A stretch of DNA of 64,000 nt from Clostridium gasigenes (lineage in GTDB: Bacteria > Bacillota > Clostridia > Clostridiales > Clostridiaceae): positions 8,468 through 72,467 of the forward strand of contig NZ_FNJM01000006.1 in the NCBI RefSeq assembly GCF_900104115.1. The letters run 5' to 3'. Shown here in pieces: positions 39,880 to 49,209 of this stretch. The position numbers were made by a program, and so were the translations under genes. Under the pieces are notes generated by a model, which saw only the letters and a list, made by a program, of their open reading frames with translations, searched no databases and was not told the DNA's origin. The first letter of the stretch is position 1. Every line of letters starts with the position of its first letter.

Positions 39880-41265
39880 TTAGAATAGTAAGTTTGCTAT
39901 TAAGACTATAACCGGTAATGTTATAAGTGTTCTTTCTAAGAATATTATTAATAGCTGTTTTATGGATATAGGAATTTTTGATCCGAGTAAAACACCACCT
40001 ACTTCTGACATGTATATTAGCTGAGCAACCGATGTACAGGCTACTATAAATTTAGTCATTTCACTTGTTATTGTGTTAGCAGCTAATACTGATGGTAATA
40101 GCATATCTGCAAAGCCTACTACTATTGTTTGGGAAGCTGCTACAGCTTCTGGAACTTGTAATAACATTAGTAGTGGTACAAATGGTAAACCAAGTATTTT
40201 AAATATTGGAGTAAACTCTGCAATTACGAGTGCACTTGTTGCAAGAGCCATAACAACAGGGAGAACTCCAAGCCACATATCAATAACATTTGCGAATCCA
40301 TCTTTAAAGAACTTAGATACACTTACATTAGTGGCAGCTTTATTTAAAGCTTTGTTATATCCCCATGATAATGAGGTGTAACCTTCAGGAATTTCCTCAG
40401 AATCTTTATTTGGCTGATTATTATAATAAGTATCAGGTATCTTTGAAAGTGGTGCAATTCTTGGAATAATTATTGCAGCTACAATTCCAGAAAATGTCAC
40501 TGTTAAATAAAATGGTATAAACATATGAGACAAACCCACTTGGCTTACAACTATTAAACTAAAAGTAATTGATACCGCTGAGAATGTTGTACTAATTATT
40601 GATGCTTCTCGTCTTGAGTAGAAGCCTTCCTCATATTGCTTGCTAGTTAACATAATACCTAAAGTTCCATCGCCAAGCCAAGATGTAATACAATCTATAG
40701 ATGAACGTCCTGGAAGTTTAAATAAAGGTCTCATAATTTTTGTTAAAATAGCCCCGAAGAATTCTAATAATCCAAAGTTAAGTAATAGTGGCAAAAATAA
40801 TCCTGCAAAGAAGAATATGGAGAAAAGTATATTTAAAAGACTATTTAATACAAATCCTCCAGTAGACTTACTTAATATAAATTCTGGTCCTATACCTGTT
40901 AAAACAAAAAGACAGAAAATAGAGCCAGATACTCTAGCTATAAACCATGTTGGTTTAAGGTTGAAAAGAGTATTTAAAAATTCGTTTTTTAGAATAAATT
41001 TTGGCTTAAAAATTACAGTGATTATACTGCCTAAGGCAGAGATGCAAATAGCGGAACTTATTATATAAGGTAAGCTCGGACCTAATAAATGTGCTAATTT
41101 GCCAGATAGTATAGCTATAGGAATTGTAATGTTTCCCTCAAATTTAATAGGAATCATAAATAATAAAACACCTATTATCGAAGGTATTATAAATTTTAGA
41201 TTATTTTTAAATGAAGCTTGTATTTTTACAGCTTCTTTATCTTGCGTTTCTACAGAATAGTTCAT
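39880..41265 (-). CDS. YjiH-family nucleoside-recognition (Gate) membrane protein
   Basis: A 461-residue membrane protein with about ten hydrophobic segments, matching the YjiH family that contains the nucleoside-recognition or Gate domain. The segments ARVSGSIFCLFVLTGIGPEF, LFKLPGRSSIDCITSWLGDG and the C-terminal IYMSEVGGVLLGSKIPIS resemble this family. The transported compound is not known. GGAGC lies before the ATG. It stands alone with its own terminator. Confidence 0.8.
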   Translation of the reverse strand: MNYSVETQDKEAVKIQASFKNNLKFIIPSIIGVLLFMIPIKFEGNITIPIAILSGKLAHLLGPSLPYIISSAICISALGSIITVIFKPKFILKNEFLNTLFNLKPTWFIARVSGSIFCLFVLTGIGPEFILSKSTGGFVLNSLLNILFSIFFFAGLFLPLLLNFGLLEFFGAILTKIMRPLFKLPGRSSIDCITSWLGDGTLGIMLTSKQYEEGFYSRREASIISTTFSAVSITFSLIVVSQVGLSHMFIPFYLTVTFSGIVAAIIIPRIAPLSKIPDTYYNNQPNKDSEEIPEGYTSLSWGYNKALNKAATNVSVSKFFKDGFANVIDMWLGVLPVVMALATSALVIAEFTPIFKILGLPFVPLLMLLQVPEAVAASQTIVVGFADMLLPSVLAANTITSEMTKFIVACTSVAQLIYMSEVGGVLLGSKIPISIKQLLIIFLERTLITLPVIVLIANLLF

Positions 41266-41517
41266 TATGTGCTCCTTTTATACATTAAAATTAATATTTA
41301 TACAATAATACTTATTTTAATACAAATAAAATAATAATCAAGAGTATATTTTGTATAATTTATTTTAAATTTAAGATAGAAAATTCAAATAATTTCTTAA
41401 GTAGCTATTTTAAAGGGATTTCTATAAAAATTCAAATAAATATAATTAAAAATTTAATTATAAAATTAGATTAAAAGGACAGACTAAGGATAAGCTATAC
41501 AAAGGAGGTGGGCTATT

Positions 41518-42585
41518 ATGGATAAAAAGAAGGTTATTCAATATTTATTAATTGCAAATTTAGCAGTTATATTAATAATGCTTATAGGTAAGTTTGAAAT
41601 TGTTTTGAGTTTTATAGATGTTATATTTAGTATTGTTGTTGTACCAATTGTATTTGGAGTGTTTTTATTTTATATATTAAAACCGTTAAACACTTTATTT
41701 AGAAAGAAAAAGATGAAAAAAGGAAAAGCTGCAATGCTAACTATGATTATTTTTTTCTTTATAATGACTGGAGTTGTAAAATACTTTGGTGATTACTTTA
41801 TACAACAATTTATAATACTTAAGGATTTATTTTTAAGAATAGCTAAGGAAAGAGGAATAGTAGAGCAAATAAATAAAATGTTTAATTCGGATTTTAATAA
41901 TGTAGATTATTATGGAAGGTTTGTAGGACACTTAGAAAAATATATAGGATTAATAATTGTAAGTGGAAGACAAATATTTAATAAAGGAATGCAGATGTTT
42001 TCTGATATATTATTAGTAATATTAATATTATTTTATCTTCTTAAGGATGGAGATAAGGTTGAAGATCTTATTTTAAAATACACACCAAATAAATACAAAA
42101 ATACAATGGATAAAACCTTAGGTCAAAGCAATAATGTTTTATCCTCATATATATTAGGTCAAGCAACTGTAGCTGTATCCCTAGCAATCATGGTTTACAT
42201 TGGGTATAGGGTAATAGGAATGACTAGTCCTATATTTTTAGCATCTATTACCTTTATATTAGCTTTTATACCTTTTATAGGTTTTTTAATATCTATGATA
42301 ATACCATTTGCTTTAGCTATAAGTATGGGAATGCCAATGGTTATTAAATTATCAGTATTATTTTTAGTAGCACAAACATTAAAAGGAAGACTTGTAGTTC
42401 CATTAATAATGGGGAGAGCTATGAAAATACATCCTATAACAGATATATTCTTAGTTGTTGGAGCTGCAACTTTAATAGGCCCAATAGGAGCATTTGTAGT
42501 TGTTCCAATATATGCTTTAATTAAAGTTTTTTATAGAAACTTTAAACCTTATATACTGAAAGCAATCCCTAAAAAAACTAGTTAG
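41518..42585 (+). CDS. AI-2E family permease
   Basis: A 355-residue membrane protein of the AI-2E/PerM (PF01594) family with about eight transmembrane segments. The central periplasmic-type helical region (about residues 95-150) and the C-terminal SYILGQATVAVSLAI and FIPFIGFLISMIIP segments are typical. Family members have been linked to autoinducer-2 export, sodium/proton antiport or general permeation, so the substrate is left open. AAAGGAGGTGG lies just upstream of the ATG. Confidence 0.87.
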   Translation: MDKKKVIQYLLIANLAVILIMLIGKFEIVLSFIDVIFSIVVVPIVFGVFLFYILKPLNTLFRKKKMKKGKAAMLTMIIFFFIMTGVVKYFGDYFIQQFIILKDLFLRIAKERGIVEQINKMFNSDFNNVDYYGRFVGHLEKYIGLIIVSGRQIFNKGMQMFSDILLVILILFYLLKDGDKVEDLILKYTPNKYKNTMDKTLGQSNNVLSSYILGQATVAVSLAIMVYIGYRVIGMTSPIFLASITFILAFIPFIGFLISMIIPFALAISMGMPMVIKLSVLFLVAQTLKGRLVVPLIMGRAMKIHPITDIFLVVGAATLIGPIGAFVVVPIYALIKVFYRNFKPYILKAIPKKTS

Positions 42586-42625
42586 GAATTGAGAAAAAAT
42601 AATAGTTAAAAAACTAAAAGAAAAC

Positions 42626-42668
42626 AACAAGTCAAATATACTAATATATTGGCTTGTTATTTTTTTCA
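42626..42668 (+). terminator. Intrinsic terminator
   Basis: AACAAGTC (42626-42633) pairs with GGCTTGTT (42651-42658) and an inner AATATA/TATATT stem extends it; a T tract follows. Confidence 0.75.
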
Positions 42669-42738
42669 TGATACATTATGTTATAATTAAAATATGGAGA
42701 AAATTATAAAGTAGTAGTAAGAAGGTAGGCGTTAAGCT

Positions 42739-44301
42739 ATGAAAAAAAGATTTAATAGCACAGGAGTTTGTGTTTCTAGAAAACATTATATGGTAGATAT
42801 AATTAATAAACTTGAAGAAATAAAGGAACTTATAGATAATGAGTTTTATTTTACTATAAACAAGCCAAGACAATATGGAAAAACAACAACTTTAAATGAA
42901 ATTAAAAAAATGCTAAATAAAGATTATCTAGTTATTAGTATTAGTTTTGAAGGTATTGGAGATAAAGTATTCGAATATGAAGACTTATTTTCAAATACTT
43001 TTATTGAATTGTTAAGTGAAAATATGGCATTGTTATATGAAGATGAAAGCAAAAGGCTTAGATCATTAGCTATTAATATTAATAATATTAATGACCTATC
43101 TAGAGTTATAACTAAATTTGTTAAGGAATCTTCGAAAGAGGTTATATTATTTATAGACGAAGTAGATAAAAGTTCTAACAACCAATTGTTTCTAAGCTTT
43201 ATAGGAATGCTTAGAAATAAATATTTAGCTAGAGAAGTAGAAGAAGATTTTACATTTAAATCTGTTATATTAGCAGGGTTACATGATGTGAAAAGCTTAA
43301 AATTAAAGTTGAGAAAAGAGGAAGAAGCAAAATATAATTCACCTTGGAATATAGCTGTGAACTTTAATGTTGATATGAGTTTTTCTCCAAAAGAGATAGA
43401 AACTATGTTGAAAAGTTATAGCGAAGAAAATAATATAACTATGGATATTAAAATTATTAGCGAAGAATTATATTTTTTTACAGACGGATACCCTTATTTA
43501 GTGAGTAGGCTTTGTCAGATTATAGATGAAAAAATATACAAAGATACTAAAAGAACGTGGACTAAAAATGATGTAAAGAAAGCTGTTAAGATAATTCTAG
43601 AAGAAAGAAACACTTTATTTGACACGTTAATTAAGAATTTAGAAAACGATAATGAATTATATAATTATATAGAGGATATTACTGTACGTGGAATTGAAAG
43701 AAGTTTTAGTAATTATAATCCTATTATTGATATCGGGACAACATATGGATATTTTAAAAATGAAAATGGAAAAGTTTCCATAGCTAATAAAATATTTGCA
43801 GAAACAATATACAATTATATGGCATCAAAGCTAGAAAATGTTTATAGTAAAATGGATGGGTATAATTTGAAAAGCGAATTTATAGAGCTAAATGGAGGCT
43901 TGAATATAGAAAAAGTTCTTTATAAATTTCAGCAGTTTATGAAGGAACAGTATTCAGAAAAAGATAAAGATTTCATAGAACACCATGGAAGATTATTATT
44001 TTTAGCATTTATAAAACCTATAATAAACGGAACGGGATTTGATTTTAAAGAAGTTCAAATATCAGAAGAAAAAAGATTGGATTTAGTAATTACCTATAAT
44101 AATTTTAAATATATAATTGAAATGAAAATATGGAGAGGTGCTAAATATCATAAAACGGGGCAAAAACAACTTTGTGATTATTTGGATATACAAGGTGTAA
44201 GTCAAGGTTATTTACTTATATTTAACTTCCTTAAAAATAAGGAGTTTAAAGAGGAACGAGTATATATTAAAGGCAAGGAAATTTTCGAAGTATATGTTTA
44301 A
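42739..44301 (+). CDS. AAA+ ATPase with C-terminal PD-(D/E)XK-like domain
   Basis: A 520-residue protein. The N-terminal AAA+ domain has a P-loop KPRQYGKTTTLNEI (about residues 41-54) and Walker B VILFIDEVDK (about 134-143). A winged-helix-like DGYPYLVSRLCQIIDEK segment follows (about 249-265). The C terminus (about 410-520) has RLDLVITYNNFKYIIEMKIWRG, the D...ExK pattern of PD-(D/E)XK nucleases. This architecture matches a large, poorly understood family of ATPase-nuclease proteins expanded in anaerobes, sometimes suspected of mobile or defensive roles. It stands alone, with AGGCGTT-like weak ribosome binding sequence upstream. Confidence 0.8.
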   Translation: MKKRFNSTGVCVSRKHYMVDIINKLEEIKELIDNEFYFTINKPRQYGKTTTLNEIKKMLNKDYLVISISFEGIGDKVFEYEDLFSNTFIELLSENMALLYEDESKRLRSLAININNINDLSRVITKFVKESSKEVILFIDEVDKSSNNQLFLSFIGMLRNKYLAREVEEDFTFKSVILAGLHDVKSLKLKLRKEEEAKYNSPWNIAVNFNVDMSFSPKEIETMLKSYSEENNITMDIKIISEELYFFTDGYPYLVSRLCQIIDEKIYKDTKRTWTKNDVKKAVKIILEERNTLFDTLIKNLENDNELYNYIEDITVRGIERSFSNYNPIIDIGTTYGYFKNENGKVSIANKIFAETIYNYMASKLENVYSKMDGYNLKSEFIELNGGLNIEKVLYKFQQFMKEQYSEKDKDFIEHHGRLLFLAFIKPIINGTGFDFKEVQISEEKRLDLVITYNNFKYIIEMKIWRGAKYHKTGQKQLCDYLDIQGVSQGYLLIFNFLKNKEFKEERVYIKGKEIFEVYV

Positions 44302-44369
44302 GGCATCATAAAATAAATTATAATAAATATACTGAAAACAATATAGAGATTTATTGGGGAGTGTAGAAA

Positions 44370-45179
44370 ATGGATTATAGAAATGAAATAAAAGATTTAA
44401 AAAGAATAGTAGTAAAAGTAGGAACTTCTACCCTAACATATGATAATGGGAATATTAATTTAACAAGAATAGAGAAGCTAACAAGAATATTATCAGATAT
44501 GATGAATTCTGGAAAAGAAGTTGTACTTGTTACTTCAGGGGCAATTGGTGTTGGCGTTAGTAAGTTAAAGCTTAAAAAGAAGCCTAGTAGCATAAGAGAA
44601 AAACAAGCTGTGGCAGCCGTAGGACAATGTGAACTTATGCATATATACAGTAAGTTCTTTGGAGAATACAGTCACACTGTTGGTCAAGTATTACTTACTA
44701 GAGATGTTGTTGAAGATGATCATATAAGAGAAAATGTATGTAATACCTTTGAAACATTATTAGAGAATGGAATTATACCAATAGTTAATGAAAATGATAC
44801 TGTAGCAATTGATGAAATTGAGAATATAGTAAGGTTTGGAGATAATGATAATTTATCAGCTATAGTTTCAGGGCTGGTTAAGGCTGATTTATTAATTATA
44901 TTATCTGATATAGATGGGTTTTATGATTCGGACCCAAGAAAAAATCCAAATTCAAAATTAATAAAACAAATAGATGAAATAACACCAGAACTTGAAAGTT
45001 GTGCAGGTGGTGCTGGTAGCACTTTAGGTACGGGCGGAATGGTTACAAAGTTAATAGCTGCAAAAATAGCTACATCTTTAGGCGTACATATGATATTAGC
45101 TAATGGAAAAGAACCTGAAATTTTATTGAATATTATAAATGGTGAAGAAGTAGGAACTTTATTTGTGAAAAATAAATAG
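44370..45179 (+). CDS. proB: Glutamate 5-kinase
   Basis: First enzyme of proline synthesis, phosphorylating glutamate to gamma-glutamyl phosphate. The 269-residue protein has only the amino-acid-kinase domain and lacks the C-terminal PUA domain, a form known in many Firmicutes. Motifs include VVKVGTSTL (about residues 12-20), SGAIGVG, VNENDTV and GTGGMVTKL. It is followed after 21 bases by proA, with which it forms an operon and channels its labile product. Confidence 0.95.
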   Translation: MDYRNEIKDLKRIVVKVGTSTLTYDNGNINLTRIEKLTRILSDMMNSGKEVVLVTSGAIGVGVSKLKLKKKPSSIREKQAVAAVGQCELMHIYSKFFGEYSHTVGQVLLTRDVVEDDHIRENVCNTFETLLENGIIPIVNENDTVAIDEIENIVRFGDNDNLSAIVSGLVKADLLIILSDIDGFYDSDPRKNPNSKLIKQIDEITPELESCAGGAGSTLGTGGMVTKLIAAKIATSLGVHMILANGKEPEILLNIINGEEVGTLFVKNK

Positions 45180-45200
45180 TAAAGATAGGGGGAATTTTAA

Positions 45201-46445
45201 ATGAGTGAATTAATTTTAAAAGGACAAAAGGCTAGAGAAGCTTCTTACGTATTGGCAAATGCATCAACAACTGAAAAAAATAATGCATTAGAAAAAATGG
45301 CAGAGGCATTAATAATAAATAAAGATAAAATATTAAAAGCTAATGATTTAGATTTAAAAGCATCTATGGAAAAAGGAACTTCAAAAGCTATGTTAGATAG
45401 ATTAGCTTTAAGTGAAGAAAGAATAGAAGCTATGGCTGATGGGCTAAGACAAATAGTATCACTACCAGATCCAGTTGGAGAAGTTATATCAATGTGGAAA
45501 AGACCTAATGGGCTTCAAATTGGACAACAAAGAGTTTCAATGGGAACAATAGGGATTATATATGAGGCAAGACCTAATGTAACTTGTGATGCAGCTGGGT
45601 TATGTTTAAAAACAGGAAACACTGTAATTTTAAGAGGTGGAAGCGAAGCTATAAATTCAAACACTGCAATAGTTAAGGTTTTGTCTAAAGCAGTAGAAGA
45701 AGCGGGACTTCCTAAGGACTGCATACAATTAGTTGAAAACACAAGTAGAGAAGTAGCATTAGAGATGATGAAGTTAAATGATTATATAGATGTTTTAATT
45801 CCAAGAGGTGGAGCTGGGCTTATTCAAACTGTAGTTAAAAATGCAACAGTTCCTGTAATTGAAACTGGAATAGGTAACTGTCATATTTATGTTGATGAAG
45901 AATGTGATTTTGAAATGGCTAAAAATATAGTAGTAAATGCTAAAACTTCAAGACCTGGAGTATGTAATGCAGCTGAAAAATTATTGGTAAGTGAAAAAGT
46001 TGCAGAAGAATTTTTACCAATAGTAATAAGAGCTTTAAGAGAAAAAGATGTTGAAATTAGAGGCGATGAAAAAGTTAAAGCTATTATTTCAGATGTAGTA
46101 GACGCAACGACAGAAGATTGGGGAAAAGAATATTTAGATTATATAATGGCAGTTAAAATAGTTGAAAATGTTGATGAAGCTATTAGTCATATAAATAAGT
46201 ATGGATCAGGGCATTCAGAAGCCATAGTTACAAAAAGCTATGAAAACTCACAAAGATTTATGCAAAGAACAAATGCAGCAGCAGTTTATGTAAATGCATC
46301 AACAAGATTTACAGATGGATGCGAATTTGGATTTGGAGCAGAAATAGGAATAAGCACACAAAAGCTACATGCTAGAGGCCCAATGGGACTTAAAGAACTT
46401 ACAACTATTAAATATATTATTTATGGAAATGGGCAAATAAGATAA
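45201..46445 (+). CDS. proA: Gamma-glutamyl phosphate reductase
   Basis: Second enzyme of proline synthesis, reducing gamma-glutamyl phosphate with NADPH to glutamate semialdehyde. A 414-residue aldehyde-dehydrogenase-fold enzyme with catalytic C255 in RPGVCNAAEKLL and the conserved MGTIGIIYEARPNVT stretch near residues 114-128. GGGGG lies before the ATG. It is followed by the terminator that is duplicated on the far side of the solvent operon. proC is not in the window. Confidence 0.96.
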   Translation: MSELILKGQKAREASYVLANASTTEKNNALEKMAEALIINKDKILKANDLDLKASMEKGTSKAMLDRLALSEERIEAMADGLRQIVSLPDPVGEVISMWKRPNGLQIGQQRVSMGTIGIIYEARPNVTCDAAGLCLKTGNTVILRGGSEAINSNTAIVKVLSKAVEEAGLPKDCIQLVENTSREVALEMMKLNDYIDVLIPRGGAGLIQTVVKNATVPVIETGIGNCHIYVDEECDFEMAKNIVVNAKTSRPGVCNAAEKLLVSEKVAEEFLPIVIRALREKDVEIRGDEKVKAIISDVVDATTEDWGKEYLDYIMAVKIVENVDEAISHINKYGSGHSEAIVTKSYENSQRFMQRTNAAAVYVNASTRFTDGCEFGFGAEIGISTQKLHARGPMGLKELTTIKYIIYGNGQIR

Positions 46446-46457
46446 ATTACAGATTTT

Positions 46458-46542
46458 AAAGAAAATAATAAATGGTAAAATTTATTAAATAGATTGCAAA
46501 AAAAGGGTATTTCGTGTCTACATACACGAAATACCCTTTTTT
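46458..46542 (+). repeat. proA terminator, left copy of the solvent-operon flanking repeat
   Basis: The 3' part is an intrinsic terminator: 46501-46517 pairs with 46524-46540 around loop CTACAT, followed by T residues. From 46458 to 46542 it is very similar to 50778-50866, where the stem has GGTGG/CCACC in place of GGG/CCC (compensating changes). Confidence 0.85.
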
Positions 46543-46582
46543 ATATTATAAAGATTTATGTTTAACTCTTTATTTTGCATAT

Positions 46583-46636
46583 TTAAAAAAATAAAAAACT
46601 AATTGCCTAAAAAAATTGAATTTTTAGGCAATTAAC
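46583..46636 (-). terminator. Minus-strand terminator hairpin without an obvious gene
   Basis: AATTGCCTAAAAA (46601-46613) pairs with TTTTTAGGCAATT (46621-46633). Only on the minus strand is it followed by a long T tract (46583-46600). No minus-strand reading frame of any length lies upstream of it (46640-46790), so it may end a small noncoding RNA. Confidence 0.5.
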
Positions 46637-46755
46637 CATAGAATCCTTCTTTACAGATTATAGGAAGAAAATATCTCACCTCCGCGTGGTTTGGCAACGT
46701 TTAAAATACTTTATATTACATTTATTGTATTTATAGGTTTCTTTTGGATAAAAAA

Positions 46756-46779
46756 GTGGTAATATGCTATTTATACCAC
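46756..46779. promoter_or_regulatory. Dyad GTGGTA-N12-TACCAC
   Basis: Six-base inverted repeat (46756-46761 and 46774-46779) in the region upstream of the solvent operon; a candidate operator. No regulator can be named. Confidence 0.3.
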
Positions 46780-46800
46780 ATTAAAAACCTCTTATTCGCT

Positions 46801-46990
46801 ATAACATATTTGTTATAAAATGAAGAACTAAGTTATTAATCCTAGGATTAGTTGATAGGATAATTGATTAGTAACTAGAACAACTACTGAGTAAGAAGTT
46901 AACAATGAAATTAGGGAAACACTTTTTATAATAAGTACCACCGAAGTGGCGAACAAGGAGAAAACGAATAGCCCTAGGTTAATTCTTCAT
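46801..46990 (+). ncRNA. Long-range-paired RNA domain upstream of ald (class not recognised)
   Basis: An outer helix joins ATGAAGAA (46820-46827) to TTCTTCAT (46983-46990), then TTAA (46836-46839) to TTAA (46979-46982), then CCTAGG (46841-46846) to CCTAGG (46973-46978). It encloses 126 bases with an inner TAGTTG/CAACTA helix (46849-46854 with 46881-46886) and a CCAC-CGAA-GTGG hairpin (46938-46949), followed by a purine-rich strand. A small hairpin (46801-46816) precedes it. It ends 41 bases before the ald start. It may be a cis-regulatory RNA or an independent structured RNA; it should be compared with Rfam classes such as raiA. Confidence 0.6.
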
Positions 46991-47031
46991 TAAAAACTAA
47001 ATGCAAAATTAATTATACAAGGAGGAAAACT

Positions 47032-48462
47032 ATGACTAAAGATGTATTAGTATCACCACAAACAGAAGGTTTAAAAGTAATAACAAATGTTGAAGGTACC
47101 AAATTTAATAAATCTAACAATGATGGTTTATATTTAGGAGTGTTTGAAGCTGTTGAAATTGCTATTTCAAAAGCAATATATGCACAAAAGGTGTTAACTA
47201 TTTCCTATAAAAAAGAAGATAGAGAACGGCTTATAAGTAGTATAAGAAAGGCTACATTGGAAAATAAAGAGATACTGGCAAAAATGATTTTAGAAGAAAC
47301 AAAAATGGGACGATATGAAGATAAAATATTAAAACATGAATTGGTAGCTAAATATACTCCAGGTACAGAAGATTTAACTACTACAGCTTGGTCTGGAGAC
47401 CAAGGGCTTACAGTAGTAGAAATGTCTCCTTATGGTGTCATAGGTGCAATAACACCCTCCACAAATCCAACGGAAACTGTTATATGCAATAGTATAGGAA
47501 TGATAGCTGCCGGAAATTCTGTCGTGTTTAATGGACATCCAGGGGCAAAAAAATGTGTTGCTTTTGCTGTAGATATGATAAATAGAGCCATCATCTCATC
47601 TGGGGGTCCAGAAAATTTAGTAACTACTGTAGAAAATCCAACTATGGAATCCTTAGATGTAATTATGAAACACCCATATATAAAACTTTTATGTGGGACT
47701 GGAGGACCAGGATTAATAAAAACACTTTTAAATTCAGGTAAAAAGGCTATAGGGGCAGGTGCAGGAAACCCTCCTGTTATAGTAGATGATACTGCAGATA
47801 TAAAGAAAGCTGCAAAAAGCATAATAGAAGGTTGTTCTTTTGATAATAATTTACCTTGTATTGCAGAAAAAGAAGTATTTGTTTTTGAAGATGTAGCAAC
47901 TGATTTAATAAATAATATGATTCAAAATAATTCTGTACTTCTAAACAAAGAGCAAGTATCAAGATTATTAGAATTAATACTACTAGAGAAAGATGTGAAA
48001 AGTTATAATTGCAACAAAAAGCTAGAATATACTATAGATAAAAAATGGGTAGGAAAAGATGCAAAATTATTTTTAGATCAAATAGATGTAGAATACCCTA
48101 CTAATGTCAAATGTATAATATGTGAGGTAGATAGAAATCATCCTTTTGTAATGACAGAGCTTATGATGCCAATACTTTCAATTGTAAGGGTTAAGGATAT
48201 TGATGAAGCTATAGAGTGTGCAAAAATAGCAGAACAAAACAAAAAACACAGTGCATATATATATTCAAAAAATATCGATAACTTAAATAGATTTGAAAAA
48301 GAAATAGATACAACTATTTTTGTAAAGAATGCTAAATCCTTTGCTGGAGTAGGTTTTGGCGCAGAAGGATTTACAACTTTCACTATTGCTGGACCTACTG
48401 GTGAAGGGATAACCTCTGCAAGAGATTTTACAAGACAAAGAAGATGTGTGCTTGCAAACTAA
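47032..48462 (+). CDS. ald: CoA-acylating aldehyde dehydrogenase (butyraldehyde/acetaldehyde)
   Basis: NAD(P)H-dependent enzyme that reduces butyryl-CoA or acetyl-CoA to the aldehyde on the way to butanol and ethanol. The 476-residue protein is closely similar to C. beijerinckii Ald along its whole length; shared blocks include ETKMGRYEDKILKHEL, YGVIGAITPSTNPTETVICN and the catalytic SFDNNLPCIAEKE with C276. The N-terminal about 30 residues and the region near 320-345 are the most divergent. AAGGAGG lies just upstream of the ATG. It is the first gene of an ald-ctfA-ctfB-adc operon and is preceded by a 586-base gap holding structured elements. An alcohol dehydrogenase is not present nearby. 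Confidence 0.95.
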   Translation: MTKDVLVSPQTEGLKVITNVEGTKFNKSNNDGLYLGVFEAVEIAISKAIYAQKVLTISYKKEDRERLISSIRKATLENKEILAKMILEETKMGRYEDKILKHELVAKYTPGTEDLTTTAWSGDQGLTVVEMSPYGVIGAITPSTNPTETVICNSIGMIAAGNSVVFNGHPGAKKCVAFAVDMINRAIISSGGPENLVTTVENPTMESLDVIMKHPYIKLLCGTGGPGLIKTLLNSGKKAIGAGAGNPPVIVDDTADIKKAAKSIIEGCSFDNNLPCIAEKEVFVFEDVATDLINNMIQNNSVLLNKEQVSRLLELILLEKDVKSYNCNKKLEYTIDKKWVGKDAKLFLDQIDVEYPTNVKCIICEVDRNHPFVMTELMMPILSIVRVKDIDEAIECAKIAEQNKKHSAYIYSKNIDNLNRFEKEIDTTIFVKNAKSFAGVGFGAEGFTTFTIAGPTGEGITSARDFTRQRRCVLAN

Positions 48463-48555
48463 TTTTTTAATTAAGTCAGTGCATTTACGTGCATTGATTT
48501 AGTCTACCTACATTACATTTAAAATATTTTACACTATTAGAAAGGAGATATTACT

Positions 48556-49209
48556 GTGAATAAGATAGTTAAACTGGAAGATTTAAAATCTATTTTTAAA
48601 GATGGAATGACAATTATGATTGGTGGTTTTTTAGACTGTGGAACACCGGACACTATAATTGATATGTTGGTTGATTTAAATATAAAGGATTTAACCATAA
48701 TTGCAAATGATACAGGTTTCCCAGATAAAGGCATAGGGAAATTGGTTGTGAATGGTCAAGTAAAGAAAGTGATTGCCTCACATATTGGAACCAATCCTGA
48801 GACTGGAAGAAGGATGAATACTGGCGAAATGGAAGTAGAGCTTTCTCCACAAGGAACATTAATTGAAAGAATCCGTGCAGCTGGATCAGGTCTAGGTGGC
48901 GTATTAACACCAACTGGACTAGGAACCCTTGTAGAAAATGGGAAAAGAAAAATTACAATTAGTAACAAGGAGTATTTATTGGAACTTCCATTAAAGGCTG
49001 ATGTCTCACTTGTAAAAGGCAGTATAGTAGATGAAATTGGGAATACCTGTTATAAAGCAACTACAAAAAATTTTAATCCTTATATTGCAATGGCTGCAAA
49101 AATAGTAATAATGGAAGCAGAAGATTTAGTAAAATGTGAACAATTAAGAACCGAAGATATAATGACTCCAGGTGTACTTGTAGATTATATTGTAAAGGAG
49201 GCAATTTAA
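48556..49209 (+). CDS. ctfA: Acetoacetate:butyrate/acetate CoA-transferase subunit A
   Basis: Alpha subunit of the CoA-transferase that moves CoA from acetoacetyl-CoA to acetate or butyrate, reabsorbing acids and making acetoacetate. A 217-residue class I CoA-transferase with the motif MIGGFLDCGTPDTIIDML (about residues 17-34) in the glycine-rich loop. The start is GTG at 48556 with AAAGGAG upstream. It is followed immediately by ctfB and sits within the solvent operon. Confidence 0.94.
   Translation: MNKIVKLEDLKSIFKDGMTIMIGGFLDCGTPDTIIDMLVDLNIKDLTIIANDTGFPDKGIGKLVVNGQVKKVIASHIGTNPETGRRMNTGEMEVELSPQGTLIERIRAAGSGLGGVLTPTGLGTLVENGKRKITISNKEYLLELPLKADVSLVKGSIVDEIGNTCYKATTKNFNPYIAMAAKIVIMEAEDLVKCEQLRTEDIMTPGVLVDYIVKEAI

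Noticed and set aside
46640..47000. T-box, lysine or SAM riboswitch before ald
   Set aside because: Short matches such as GGCAACG and CCGAAG are present, but the conserved core order of these classes is not.
46446..47031. Spo0A boxes controlling the solvent operon
   Set aside because: No TGTCGAA-type box was found by eye in this gap; control of the operon by Spo0A cannot be supported from this sequence.
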